Below are positions 43,019-51,309 of a stretch of DNA of 64,000 nt, in pieces. Made by a program: the position numbers and the translations under genes. Origin of the DNA: Chryseobacterium indologenes (GTDB lineage: Bacteria; Bacteroidota; Bacteroidia; Flavobacteriales; Weeksellaceae); the NCBI GenBank assembly GCA_002439165.1, contig DJTE01000041.1, positions 62,001 through 126,000 on the forward strand, read 5' to 3'. Every line of letters starts with the position of its first letter. The stretch's first letter is position 1. The notes beneath the pieces were generated by a model. The model saw nothing but the letters and a program-made list of their open reading frames with translations. It did not search any database and was not told the origin of the DNA.

Positions 43019-44068
43019 ATGAAAACAAGATTAAACGATAAATTGCTTACACTGGTTTCAATCCTGTGTTTCGGTTTGTATTTCGGGCAGAAAACAGAGT
43101 TTACAGTGTCTAAAAATATGGAGACATTACAACAGTTCATTTTTAATTTCAGCAACGATTTTACAAAAGATGATGTTAAAGGAGCTGCGGCGTCAGATGT
43201 TGGTTTTTCTACCTCAGTTGACCTCTACAACCTTAAAGATGAAGCAGGAAAAAAGAATCCTTATCTGATCCTTGCTCTGAAAAACGGGGCAAAACCCAAA
43301 CAATTTATTACGCATGCGGTCTGGAATGTAACGATGAAAAAACTGTCTTCCAAAAGTACGAAAGTCAGTATTTCCCTTCAGGAAGTTGTTCCGGACAGCT
43401 GGTCAAAGAAAGAAGTGGATGTAAAGCAGACCAAATCAACAGGCCTTCTGGAAAAAGAGATCAAAGCATTTCTGTTAAGTGATAAAGGAGGGTTTGAACC
43501 AGATCAGGAACTAGCAGCATATGCTGCCGATTCCGTCGTTGCTGTAACAGAACCCGTAGCAGCAGATGACTCGGATTTTGTTATAGAAGAAAGCACACCA
43601 AAAAAGAAAACAGTTTCCAGAAAACTGCAGAATCTGTTCAATAAAAAACAGTTCATCTCCCTGCCGGCATCAGAAGCTGTATTTACCCAACTTTTACAGA
43701 TAAAATCCAGCCGGATGCCCTGCGAAAGCTGTAAAAACGGAATGCAGAGCAGCTGGGACTTCGATGATTTTAACCTGATCTATGGGCATACAACCGATGG
43801 AACAGAATATTATGGCCTGCAATATTTTGGGGATAAAGCGGTTTCAGGATTACCGTACGGACTGGTGTTCAACAGCAGTTCGCCCACAGAATGCAGGGAT
43901 AAGTTTGCCAGATATAATGCCAGTCTTTACCAGACTTCGGTAGAAGTGGACGAAAACACCTCAAGTGCCCTTACAGTGGTTACTTTTAAGATGAACACTT
44001 CATTTGTCCGTCTGGAATTCGGGAACAGCTATTTAACCAGGGTTTTAATTTCCACTAAAGAATTCTAA
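43019..44068 (+). CDS. Secreted protein of unknown function in T6SS cluster
   Basis: A 349-aa protein with a signal peptide (about residues 1-23, ending YFGQ). The mature part has an N-terminal ~170-residue domain, a charged low-complexity linker (VAADDSDFVIEESTPKKKTVSRK), then a ~140-residue domain with CESCKNGMQSSW. No known family. It is in the same run of genes between the LysM and DUF4280 proteins, so a T6SS-related role is possible. It could be an envelope or periplasmic partner of the island, such as another immunity protein. Confidence 0.65.
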   Translation: MKTRLNDKLLTLVSILCFGLYFGQKTEFTVSKNMETLQQFIFNFSNDFTKDDVKGAAASDVGFSTSVDLYNLKDEAGKKNPYLILALKNGAKPKQFITHAVWNVTMKKLSSKSTKVSISLQEVVPDSWSKKEVDVKQTKSTGLLEKEIKAFLLSDKGGFEPDQELAAYAADSVVAVTEPVAADDSDFVIEESTPKKKTVSRKLQNLFNKKQFISLPASEAVFTQLLQIKSSRMPCESCKNGMQSSWDFDDFNLIYGHTTDGTEYYGLQYFGDKAVSGLPYGLVFNSSSPTECRDKFARYNASLYQTSVEVDENTSSALTVVTFKMNTSFVRLEFGNSYLTRVLISTKEF

Positions 44069-44070
44069 GC

Positions 44071-44568
44071 ATGGCAGAACAACATATTGTAGTGCAGGGA
44101 GCGATGTGCAGATGCCAGTTCGGGCAGGCTCCCGATAAGCTGAAAGTACTTACCCATCAGAAAGAATATGCCAATGATAAAGACGGTTCCAAAAAACTTA
44201 TTGTAACAACAAAAGAGACCGGAGGAGCTACTTTTGAAAAAAATACCTTTGGAAACTGTACCAAAAACGGAGGCACGCCGCCATGTAAGATCATGGTCAC
44301 CGAATGGCAGGGGTTCTACGATAAAGTACAGTTAAGCAACGGAGGATATATTATTTTAGAAAAAAGTAAGGCCATCTGTGCTGTTGCCGGAACTCCATGT
44401 ATTGAGATCACCGACCACGGCCAGAGGGCGGAAGCCAGCCCGCAGAACTTTAAAAATGCAGATAAAGACATACAGCAGCAGATCAATCCGCTTGTAAGTT
44501 CCGGTGAAATGTATAAAGAAGAACCTACCCATGAAGGAGTGGAAACAGGAGAATCCCCAAAATTGTAA
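44071..44568 (+). CDS. DUF4280 PAAR-like spike tip protein
   Basis: A 165-aa protein. VVQGAMCRCQFGQAPDKLKV, GNCTKNGGTPPCKIMVT and LEKSKAICAVAGTPCIEITDHGQ are the DUF4280 pattern, a PAAR-like cap that sharpens VgrG and recruits effectors. Cys residues fit a zinc site. It directly precedes the 947-aa gene by 3 nt, suggesting that gene's product is loaded on this tip. Confidence 0.88.
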   Translation: MAEQHIVVQGAMCRCQFGQAPDKLKVLTHQKEYANDKDGSKKLIVTTKETGGATFEKNTFGNCTKNGGTPPCKIMVTEWQGFYDKVQLSNGGYIILEKSKAICAVAGTPCIEITDHGQRAEASPQNFKNADKDIQQQINPLVSSGEMYKEEPTHEGVETGESPKL

Positions 44569-44571
44569 GCG

Positions 44572-47415
44572 ATGCCGAAAGGAATAAAAAAAATAAAATT
44601 TGTACCGATGCCCAATGAGGCAAATAATTCGAACTCCCGGTTCGGACCGGATAAATGGGTATGCGTTCCTGCCGATAAAAAGGCACATTTCTACATCAAA
44701 GAATGGCATAAAGACACTACCGAAGACCAGAAGAAAGGAAAACTCTACTGGATGGTGCTGGATAAAGAACGCAAAAATATTGTGGAACGTCTTCACTGCA
44801 TGACCGACAAATATTTTTCATACAGAATTCCCAAACGCCTCTGCGGATATACGTATTACGTGGAAGCCAGTATGACAGGGAAACCGGATGTGGCTTTTAC
44901 AGGACTGATGATTGCCGGATTCTGCGATCCGCTTATTACCTCCAGCAAATGGAGTAAAACAAGAGGCGGAACAAACATCAGGAATACCGACAGCAAAAAT
45001 TTTGGAGTGTCTTACGGCGAAATAATTCATTTTCATGCCGATACAGAAGGGATTAATGGGGAAGTCGTGACCGTAGAAGTTCACAACGAAATGTGGAGTG
45101 GTGACTATAAAATGCGCACCATATACAACGTGGAAGTAAAAGACGGGCAGATTAATCTTGAAATTCCAAATACCTCACAATGGAAGGCATATATCAAATA
45201 TATCCAGGAAAATGAAGAGTTTTACGTAAAAATCAAAAGAAAGAACGGAACCTACCTTAAAGATAAAGCAGGAAACGACAGACACGGAAAATACCTGAAC
45301 ATTAAGAATGCATTAAAAGCAGTTGTTAAAACACCACCTTCCAATCAGACTCCGTTGATCATCGGACAGCCGAACACAGATATTGCAAGGGTGGGAACCT
45401 GTAAATTCAAACAGATCAAAATCAATGAAACAGATGAGTTTATCGTTTTTGAAGATGGAAAATCGAAGATCAAAGCGGTAGGAACAACTCCCCTGGAACA
45501 GAAACATTTTGTATTCTTCGACTTTAATAAAAGTGCTGTAAGAGCAGATGCCCAGAAAATATTAAGCTCCCTCGTCGCCCTTTTGAAGTCCAATCCCCAT
45601 TCCCAGATCATTATAGACGGTCATGCCGATGAAAGAGGTCCGGGAGACTATAACCTGAAGCTGTCGCAGGACAGATCGGAAGCCGTTATGAATTTCATGA
45701 AAAGCAACGGATTGGGATCTTCTAAATTTAAATGTCACGGGCATGGAGAAAGCCAGCTGATCCATAAAGGAGACAAACTTACAGAAGCACAGCATCAGCA
45801 GAACAGAAGGGCGATGATCCGCTTCAACTATTATGAAAATACCTATGCCCCTATTATTTTCGAAACCATAGCACCGTTTGCCGGTAAAACGAAGAATCTT
45901 ACCGTAAGCGCAGTGAATAAAGAAAGAAAAGGCTGCAGAAATACCCATAAAGACGAAATCACCATTCAGGAGGCCGGGCTTCCTAAGAAAACAGAAGCTA
46001 AAAATACAGTCGTTTATCCGGTAAAGGCCGATATAGGAGATGATTTTATCCCGAATTATCTTAAGTATTTTGGAAAATACATCAATTATTTTTCCTCAAT
46101 GCACAAAAGCTATTATTTCTATATCAACAGCTGTACTTATTTTCCACAGAAAGACAAACCTACCCTCCAGGTAAAAACATACCCGGATATTGTCTGGCTG
46201 GCCCACGGAAAATACGATTTCGAGGAAGACTATTTCTTCCACAACCACAGCGTAGACCTTCAGAAAGGATTTGTTACAGAATTCGAATCCTTCATCGAGA
46301 GGGTTTATCTGGGAACCTCCATGACGCTTGTGGATTATATGGCAAAACAGGTTCTTCTGGATTACATAAAAGCCGAAGCCCAGAAACTGGAAGCAGGATT
46401 ACACGCCATTCACAACCGTACCCAGGAGAAAAAGGGAACAGCACTCAGCCTGAACGGAACTACCGTGAATTTTATAACCCAGACCAAATACACCAAATAT
46501 GCGACCAGTATAGCCATGTTCGGTTTCGTATGTCTGCAGATCGTTATCGAAATTCTCATCCTGATCCTCACCAGGGGAAGAAGCGGGATCAGTAAGCTGA
46601 AAAAAATAAAAAAGCTGGCAAAGGGCGTACAGAAAGCAATGAAAGCCATAGAAAGCCTTCCCGATTCCATAGAACTGGTAGGCCCGTCCATGGCGTACAA
46701 AAGCGGACTGTATTATTACAAGCAGGCAGACGGAAGAGTAGCGATGATCTTTGAAGCCGGGATCAAAATAGATCCTCTCATCGGGGTAAAATATGAGCTT
46801 GTAGGCAAAGACCTTCTCGATTATGTGACGGATAAAACTTTAAAAGATAAGCTCCCTGAAGCAAGACATAAAGACTTTGAAGATATCAGAGGCAAAGTCA
46901 AGGATACCTATGAAGATAAAACAGCCAATATATCATTCTCCGTAAGCATCATCGGAGCGATCAGTATTGAGCAGAATGTGAAATATAACTTCCTTACAAA
47001 AACCTATTCTTTCTCTAAACAGGCAGGCAACTACTATGATGAGGTAAAAGGAATCATTGCTTTCGGGCAGTATGTGAGAGGAAAGGCAGAAGTAAAGAGT
47101 ATTTTCTATAAAGAATTGTTTAGCTTTACCCCTTTAAAGACACAGGTAAAGCTGGAGGCAAAATTAGAAATAGACTGTTCCTTCGGTATTGTACAGCAGT
47201 ACGGAAAAGATGAAGGAGGATTTTTCGTAGACAGCAGCCTGTATTTTTCCGGTCTGAAAGGAAAGTATAAATTTAAATCTGAAGTGAAAAACCAGCAGCT
47301 GGGCATCGATTGGGAAACTTCCACAGAAACGGATAAAGGCAAGGAAGATAAGTCATTCACTATTTTTAATGAGAGAACCATCACCTTATACAAAATATAC
47401 CTGCTTAAAACTTAA
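44572..47415 (+). CDS. 947-aa OmpA-domain protein, candidate T6SS effector
   Basis: A modular protein with no signal peptide. Residues ~1-300 are beta-rich and unknown. Residues ~310-423 are an OmpA/MotB-type peptidoglycan-binding domain (HFVFFDFNKSAVRADAQKIL; IIIDGHADERGPGDYNLKLSQDRSEAV; NRRAMIRF). Residues ~424-640 are unknown. A hydrophobic segment at ~643-668 is followed by a Lys-rich helix (SKLKKIKKLAKGVQKAMKAIE). The last ~260 residues are beta-rich with aromatic/Gly alternation. It starts 3 nt after the PAAR-like gene and is followed by two lipoprotein genes. Domain layout suggests a cell-wall-binding, membrane-active effector; the toxic activity is not identified. Confidence 0.78.
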   Translation: MPKGIKKIKFVPMPNEANNSNSRFGPDKWVCVPADKKAHFYIKEWHKDTTEDQKKGKLYWMVLDKERKNIVERLHCMTDKYFSYRIPKRLCGYTYYVEASMTGKPDVAFTGLMIAGFCDPLITSSKWSKTRGGTNIRNTDSKNFGVSYGEIIHFHADTEGINGEVVTVEVHNEMWSGDYKMRTIYNVEVKDGQINLEIPNTSQWKAYIKYIQENEEFYVKIKRKNGTYLKDKAGNDRHGKYLNIKNALKAVVKTPPSNQTPLIIGQPNTDIARVGTCKFKQIKINETDEFIVFEDGKSKIKAVGTTPLEQKHFVFFDFNKSAVRADAQKILSSLVALLKSNPHSQIIIDGHADERGPGDYNLKLSQDRSEAVMNFMKSNGLGSSKFKCHGHGESQLIHKGDKLTEAQHQQNRRAMIRFNYYENTYAPIIFETIAPFAGKTKNLTVSAVNKERKGCRNTHKDEITIQEAGLPKKTEAKNTVVYPVKADIGDDFIPNYLKYFGKYINYFSSMHKSYYFYINSCTYFPQKDKPTLQVKTYPDIVWLAHGKYDFEEDYFFHNHSVDLQKGFVTEFESFIERVYLGTSMTLVDYMAKQVLLDYIKAEAQKLEAGLHAIHNRTQEKKGTALSLNGTTVNFITQTKYTKYATSIAMFGFVCLQIVIEILILILTRGRSGISKLKKIKKLAKGVQKAMKAIESLPDSIELVGPSMAYKSGLYYYKQADGRVAMIFEAGIKIDPLIGVKYELVGKDLLDYVTDKTLKDKLPEARHKDFEDIRGKVKDTYEDKTANISFSVSIIGAISIEQNVKYNFLTKTYSFSKQAGNYYDEVKGIIAFGQYVRGKAEVKSIFYKELFSFTPLKTQVKLEAKLEIDCSFGIVQQYGKDEGGFFVDSSLYFSGLKGKYKFKSEVKNQQLGIDWETSTETDKGKEDKSFTIFNERTITLYKIYLLKT

Positions 47416-47419
47416 TGCA

Positions 47420-48361
47420 ATGAAGTATTCAAGACTGATATTTTTCATGCTGATATTCACCTTCAGCTTGAGTTGCTCACAAAAAAAAGATAATATGCAA
47501 AACAATAACAATATAGAAATCAATTCAAAAAATATAGTAGAAGAGATCACAAAAAAAGTAAAACGCTATGACTATGAACCGCGGTATTTTATAGAGATCG
47601 GCCAGAATATGGGGCATGCTGAAATCTTTGTGAACGGGCTGCCGGTTTACAGGAACTTTGAAGAAGCGTCAGTCAGTACTTCAGTCAGCATCAATCACTG
47701 TATTTTCAGATCCGGAGTACAGAAAATTACCTGTAAGATCTATACCGATAGCCCTGATCATGCATTTCTGGAAGTGAATGTCAAAGAATTTGATAACAGA
47801 AAACATGATGCTCCCGGGAAAGAAGTAATCATGAACAGAAGCCAGGCACTGGTGAAAAATATAGATTATAATACCCAACCTTACGAATACACCTTCGAAT
47901 TTAAAGCTTCGGTTCCTTATCAGCTGGCCCAGCCCAAAGAATATCAGAATCTCAAAAAACTGGCGAATAATGTGCTTACCGAAGAATTAAAAGAAAGATA
48001 CAGCAAGATTAAAAACCTGTACATAAATAAAGATATAGACGGGTTGGCGAGGGCTGTCTATCCAAGTATGAGCAACCAGTATATTTCAGAATATAATAAC
48101 AGTACCGTAAAAACCGGCTGGAATGAGCTTAAAGAGGTTTATGAAAATCCTACCCTTAAAATGCAGGATGCGGAATCTTATGAAACGGAGATCAGCGAAG
48201 ACGGAAAATTCGCAAGATTCATACAGAAAAGTTCGGATCCGAGACTAAGACACAGAAGTGTGCTCTGGGGGCTCTATAAAGCAGGAGGAAAAACAAAGGC
48301 CATGTTCAACAGCAGCTCTTTTTATCTTACGGAAGGAAAAACGAAACTTGAGGTTTATTAA
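47420..48361 (+). CDS. Lipoprotein, candidate immunity to the 947-aa protein
   Basis: A 313-aa lipoprotein with lipobox LSC (FTFSLSC, Cys19). The mature part has a ~130-residue beta domain (YFIEIGQNMGHAEIFVNGLPVYRNF) and a C-terminal helical/beta region (ELKEVYENPTLKMQDAESYE). It starts 5 nt after the 947-aa gene; the frame extends to 47369 but that overlaps the upstream gene. I recognise no family. Position and lipid anchor fit an immunity protein. Confidence 0.65.
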   Translation: MKYSRLIFFMLIFTFSLSCSQKKDNMQNNNNIEINSKNIVEEITKKVKRYDYEPRYFIEIGQNMGHAEIFVNGLPVYRNFEEASVSTSVSINHCIFRSGVQKITCKIYTDSPDHAFLEVNVKEFDNRKHDAPGKEVIMNRSQALVKNIDYNTQPYEYTFEFKASVPYQLAQPKEYQNLKKLANNVLTEELKERYSKIKNLYINKDIDGLARAVYPSMSNQYISEYNNSTVKTGWNELKEVYENPTLKMQDAESYETEISEDGKFARFIQKSSDPRLRHRSVLWGLYKAGGKTKAMFNSSSFYLTEGKTKLEVY

Positions 48362-48377
48362 ATCCATAGAAAACCCA

Positions 48378-48731
48378 ATGAAACAGATCCTGATTATTTT
48401 TTGCTTTTTGACTGCCCTAACCTGTTGCTCTCAGAAAAAAGACGATACCACCCTCACTGGAAAATGGGTGGGACAGGTCAAAGATTCCGGAACTCAAAAT
48501 GTCATTGAGAAAATCGTTATTGAATTTACCAAAGACGGAAAATATATCCAGCACACCGGAGAAGGGAAAATGCAGCATACCACAGCATCTTCCTGTAAGA
48601 CAGAAAACGGGAAATTGATCATCACGGAAACAGAAACCGGCGAAAAAACAGAAGGTAAATACTCCGTTAAAAATGATACACTAACCATCGTATTTGAAGG
48701 AGTGGAAAATAAATTTGTTAAACAGAAATAA
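48378..48731 (+). CDS. Small lipocalin-like lipoprotein
   Basis: A 117-aa lipoprotein with lipobox LTCC (LTC, then Cys). After the anchor, LTGKWVGQVKDSG... EFTKDGKYIQHTG... ITETETGEKTEGKYSVKNDTLTIVFEG is the strand pattern of small lipocalin-like domains (GxW-x-(n)-G-K-Y). The frame extends to 48258 but that part overlaps the previous gene. Function unknown; position suggests a second T6SS accessory or immunity protein. Confidence 0.65.
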   Translation: MKQILIIFCFLTALTCCSQKKDDTTLTGKWVGQVKDSGTQNVIEKIVIEFTKDGKYIQHTGEGKMQHTTASSCKTENGKLIITETETGEKTEGKYSVKNDTLTIVFEGVENKFVKQK

Positions 48732-48749
48732 CGGGAAACGCGGAATCTT

Positions 48750-49406
48750 ATGACCTTTTTCGGATATTTTGTAGTAGTGATCACCTTATTGTCTGTGTAT
48801 GCAGGATATAGAATTTTCAGCAAGATAATCCGGAGCGGGAATACAGGTAAAAACGAGCGTAGCGCCCTGGAAAAAGGATTTCTTCTTTTCTTTGTATGTC
48901 TGCTCATGGTGATGATCAATGCGCTTACTTTCGTATTATCTTACAGTTTTTTCTGGGAAAAGGCATACAGATCTTTAAATGAAAACAGGTATGAAGCGGT
49001 TGTTATCGGTTATAAAAAAGAAATGGTCAAAAATCAGAACTTCCGCAGCTCTTCCTATTCAGATAAGCCCGTATATTTTCCTGAAGTGGAATATATCAAC
49101 AGAGAAGGGAACAAAATCATCAAAACAGTAGACATTGCAGAGAATAATCCCCCGGAAATCGGGCAATATCTGCAGATTACCGATAGCAGTTCTGAAAACA
49201 GTGCCAATGCTATTGATCTCAACTGGATCATGTTCTTTTTCGGAAGCATTTTTACCGGAATATCTGCATTTTTTGCCAGCTTACTGTTTTCCTACACCAC
49301 AAAACAGTCAATGAAAAAGAGAATAGCTGTATCTGTATATTCGGGATTGCTGATCCTGCTGATTAATGTAGGCTGTATAGTTATTATTTATCTGGAACAA
49401 CAATAA
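48750..49406 (+). CDS. DUF3592 membrane protein
   Basis: A 218-aa protein. The central ~75 residues (EAVVIGYKKEMVKNQNF... YFPEVEYINREGNKIIKTVDIAENNPPEIGQYLQI) are a DUF3592 domain, flanked by two hydrophobic segments at the N-terminus and two at the C-terminus (about 165-190 and 195-215). Role unknown. Not clearly tied to the T6SS genes. Confidence 0.7.
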   Translation: MTFFGYFVVVITLLSVYAGYRIFSKIIRSGNTGKNERSALEKGFLLFFVCLLMVMINALTFVLSYSFFWEKAYRSLNENRYEAVVIGYKKEMVKNQNFRSSSYSDKPVYFPEVEYINREGNKIIKTVDIAENNPPEIGQYLQITDSSSENSANAIDLNWIMFFFGSIFTGISAFFASLLFSYTTKQSMKKRIAVSVYSGLLILLINVGCIVIIYLEQQ

Positions 49407-49535
49407 ATAAAAGTGAATATTCCCTGTTTCTGTTAAAAAAATAAAACTCCGGAATTATAGACTGATTTGAAATAAAACGTATTTTTAGACTTCCGGTCTG
49501 CTGTATAAAATGTGCAGACAGCCGGGATAATTAAG

Positions 49536-50327
49536 ATGACCATGAGAAACGAAAGAAAAAGATCATACATCGGATGGATCATTTTTGCTGTCCTCCTGTT
49601 TTGCGTGATCTACTTTATTTTATGGGCTGCGGTTTTTAAAGAGAAGATGCCTTTACACCATATAATGCTCAGCATAACCCGGAATTATGATGCCTACGCC
49701 GGACAGTTCTTTGTGCTTTTTCCTCTGGCATTCTTTGTTTTTATAGCACTGGTTCTTATGAAACCTACCTCTGCTAAACGCTTTCTCAGGCTTCAGGCAT
49801 CGCTTCCCACCTCAAAAATAAAATCCCTGGCTAAAGGTCTCGTTGAAATTGAAGGAACACTGATCATGCAGGAACCTCTTATTTCTCCGGTAAGCCATGA
49901 AGAATGTATCGGGTACTATTATACCATCGAAGATATAGAAAGAGATTCAGACGGAAGAGACTCTTACAGAACCGTCCATCGGGAAACCCAATGCAACCCT
50001 TTCCGGATACAGGATGAGACCGGCATCATAGAAATAAGACCGGAGGGGATAGAATTGGTCCTTCTGGCAGAAACCAATGTAAGCCACAGCCACAGCAAAA
50101 GACATAAGGAAACCCTTCTGAAGAACGGGCAGAAAATGCTTTTGGTAGGATATGCAGATGCAGAGGGCGGAACGACTTTCATCAGAAAAGATGACCATTA
50201 CAAAGTATTAGGGATCACTTCCGCATCTGGAATTACCATCTGGAACAAATATCAGCCACTGCTTAGATCATTCATGTTTACCTGTACCATTGTGATGATA
50301 ATGATTATTTATATACTTTTACAATAA
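49536..50327 (+). CDS. GIDE/MULAN-like (BAM domain) membrane protein
   Basis: About 263 aa. The first ~75 residues have two hydrophobic segments; the central ~140 residues (KSLAKGLVEIEGTL... CIGYYYTIEDIERD... FRIQDETGIIEIRPEG) resemble the membrane-side domain of eukaryotic MULAN/MUL1 ubiquitin ligases, but without a RING finger; a C-terminal hydrophobic segment follows. GIDE/BAM proteins occur near LemA in bacteria. A GTG at 49512 is in frame, but ATG at 49536 is a better start. It overlaps the LemA gene start by 1 nt, indicating coupling. Confidence 0.75.
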   Translation: MTMRNERKRSYIGWIIFAVLLFCVIYFILWAAVFKEKMPLHHIMLSITRNYDAYAGQFFVLFPLAFFVFIALVLMKPTSAKRFLRLQASLPTSKIKSLAKGLVEIEGTLIMQEPLISPVSHEECIGYYYTIEDIERDSDGRDSYRTVHRETQCNPFRIQDETGIIEIRPEGIELVLLAETNVSHSHSKRHKETLLKNGQKMLLVGYADAEGGTTFIRKDDHYKVLGITSASGITIWNKYQPLLRSFMFTCTIVMIMIIYILLQ

Positions 50328-50887
50328 TGAATCAGACTACTGCAATAGCATTTTCCATACTTCTGGCGATCGCCGTGATTGGCTTTTTTATCAGTATCTA
50401 CAATAAGCTGGTCCTGCTCAGGTTCAATATAGAAAAAGCTTACAGCAATATAGACGTTGTTCTGAAACAGAGAGCAGACGAAATTCCCAATCTGGTAAGA
50501 GTAGCCCAACAGTTCATGAACTATGAAAAAGAAATTCTCATCCGCCTGACGGAACTCCGGTCTTCCTATGCAAGTGCCACAAATTCTGATAAAAAGACAG
50601 GAGTGGCCAATGAGACCTCAAAAGCTCTTCAGTCTTTCTTTGCCGTATCTGAAAACTATCCGGAACTGAAATCCAATGCCCACTTCCTGGAACTGCAGCA
50701 AAGGATTACCGGGCTTGAAAATAAAATTGCAGACCGCAGGGAGTTTTTTAATGACAGTGTTAATCTTTATAATATCGGGATTCACGAATTCCCCAATGTA
50801 ATATTCGCCAGATTGTTCGGATACAGAAACAGAACCCTGCTGGAAATCCCTGATTCAGAAAAACAGTATGAAAATATTCAGTTTTAA
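50327..50887 (+). CDS. LemA family protein
   Basis: A 186-aa membrane protein. A single N-terminal transmembrane helix (residues ~6-25) is followed by NIDVVLKQRADEIPNLVRVAQQFMNYEKE (LemA signature with the LKxRxDxIPNLV pattern) and a long coiled-coil. LemA was first linked to peptide presentation in Listeria but its role is unclear. It directly follows the GIDE-like gene and overlaps the next gene by 20 nt, so the three form one operon. Confidence 0.9.
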   Translation: MNQTTAIAFSILLAIAVIGFFISIYNKLVLLRFNIEKAYSNIDVVLKQRADEIPNLVRVAQQFMNYEKEILIRLTELRSSYASATNSDKKTGVANETSKALQSFFAVSENYPELKSNAHFLELQQRITGLENKIADRREFFNDSVNLYNIGIHEFPNVIFARLFGYRNRTLLEIPDSEKQYENIQF

Positions 50888-51242
50888 TGCCTTCTTCGGG
50901 CTGGAACAGGAACTCACAGAACACCCCGAAACCGTAATTTTTGCAGCCATGTTCCTGCCGCTGATATTAGCTGTACTTTTGATGCCCATAGCCTGGATAT
51001 TCAGAAAGCTGAAACTGAATAGCTACCTTATTCATGTATTCTGTTATACATTGCTTTTCACCTTTGTATTGGGAGCCATCGCGATATTCGTCCTTTTTCT
51101 TACTACGGACAGAAACGGTATTAAGCTTGCCTGGTGCTGGCTGGTTATTTTCCTCGGCATGTTTACTTTTGCGTTGATTAATACTTCTACACTGAACAAA
51201 ATGTTTACAGACTGGGGGAAAACAATCAAGGCTAAAAAATAA
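50868..51242 (+). CDS. Small membrane protein with LemA/GIDE
   Basis: A 124-aa protein with three hydrophobic segments (about 22-45, 52-73 and 85-105). It is coupled to lemA by a 20-nt overlap. No family recognised. Confidence 0.65.
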   Translation: MKIFSFNAFFGLEQELTEHPETVIFAAMFLPLILAVLLMPIAWIFRKLKLNSYLIHVFCYTLLFTFVLGAIAIFVLFLTTDRNGIKLAWCWLVIFLGMFTFALINTSTLNKMFTDWGKTIKAKK

Positions 51243-51262
51243 ACTAAAAATTTTGTGATTAA

Positions 51263-51290
51263 CAAAAAAGACCGGCATAACCGGTCTTGT
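51263..51290 (-). terminator. Terminator between convergent genes
   Basis: AAGACCGG-CATAA-CCGGTCTT; the T-run follows on the minus strand, so it mainly ends the endonuclease gene, while also lying after the lemA operon. Confidence 0.8.
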
Positions 51291-51309
51291 TATCATATGG
51301 TATTCAAAA

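Noticed and set aside
36299..44568. Prophage tail module
   Set aside because: VgrG, Hcp and PAAR resemble tail parts, but there is no capsid, terminase, portal, tape-measure or lysis gene; effector and lipoprotein genes indicate T6SS.
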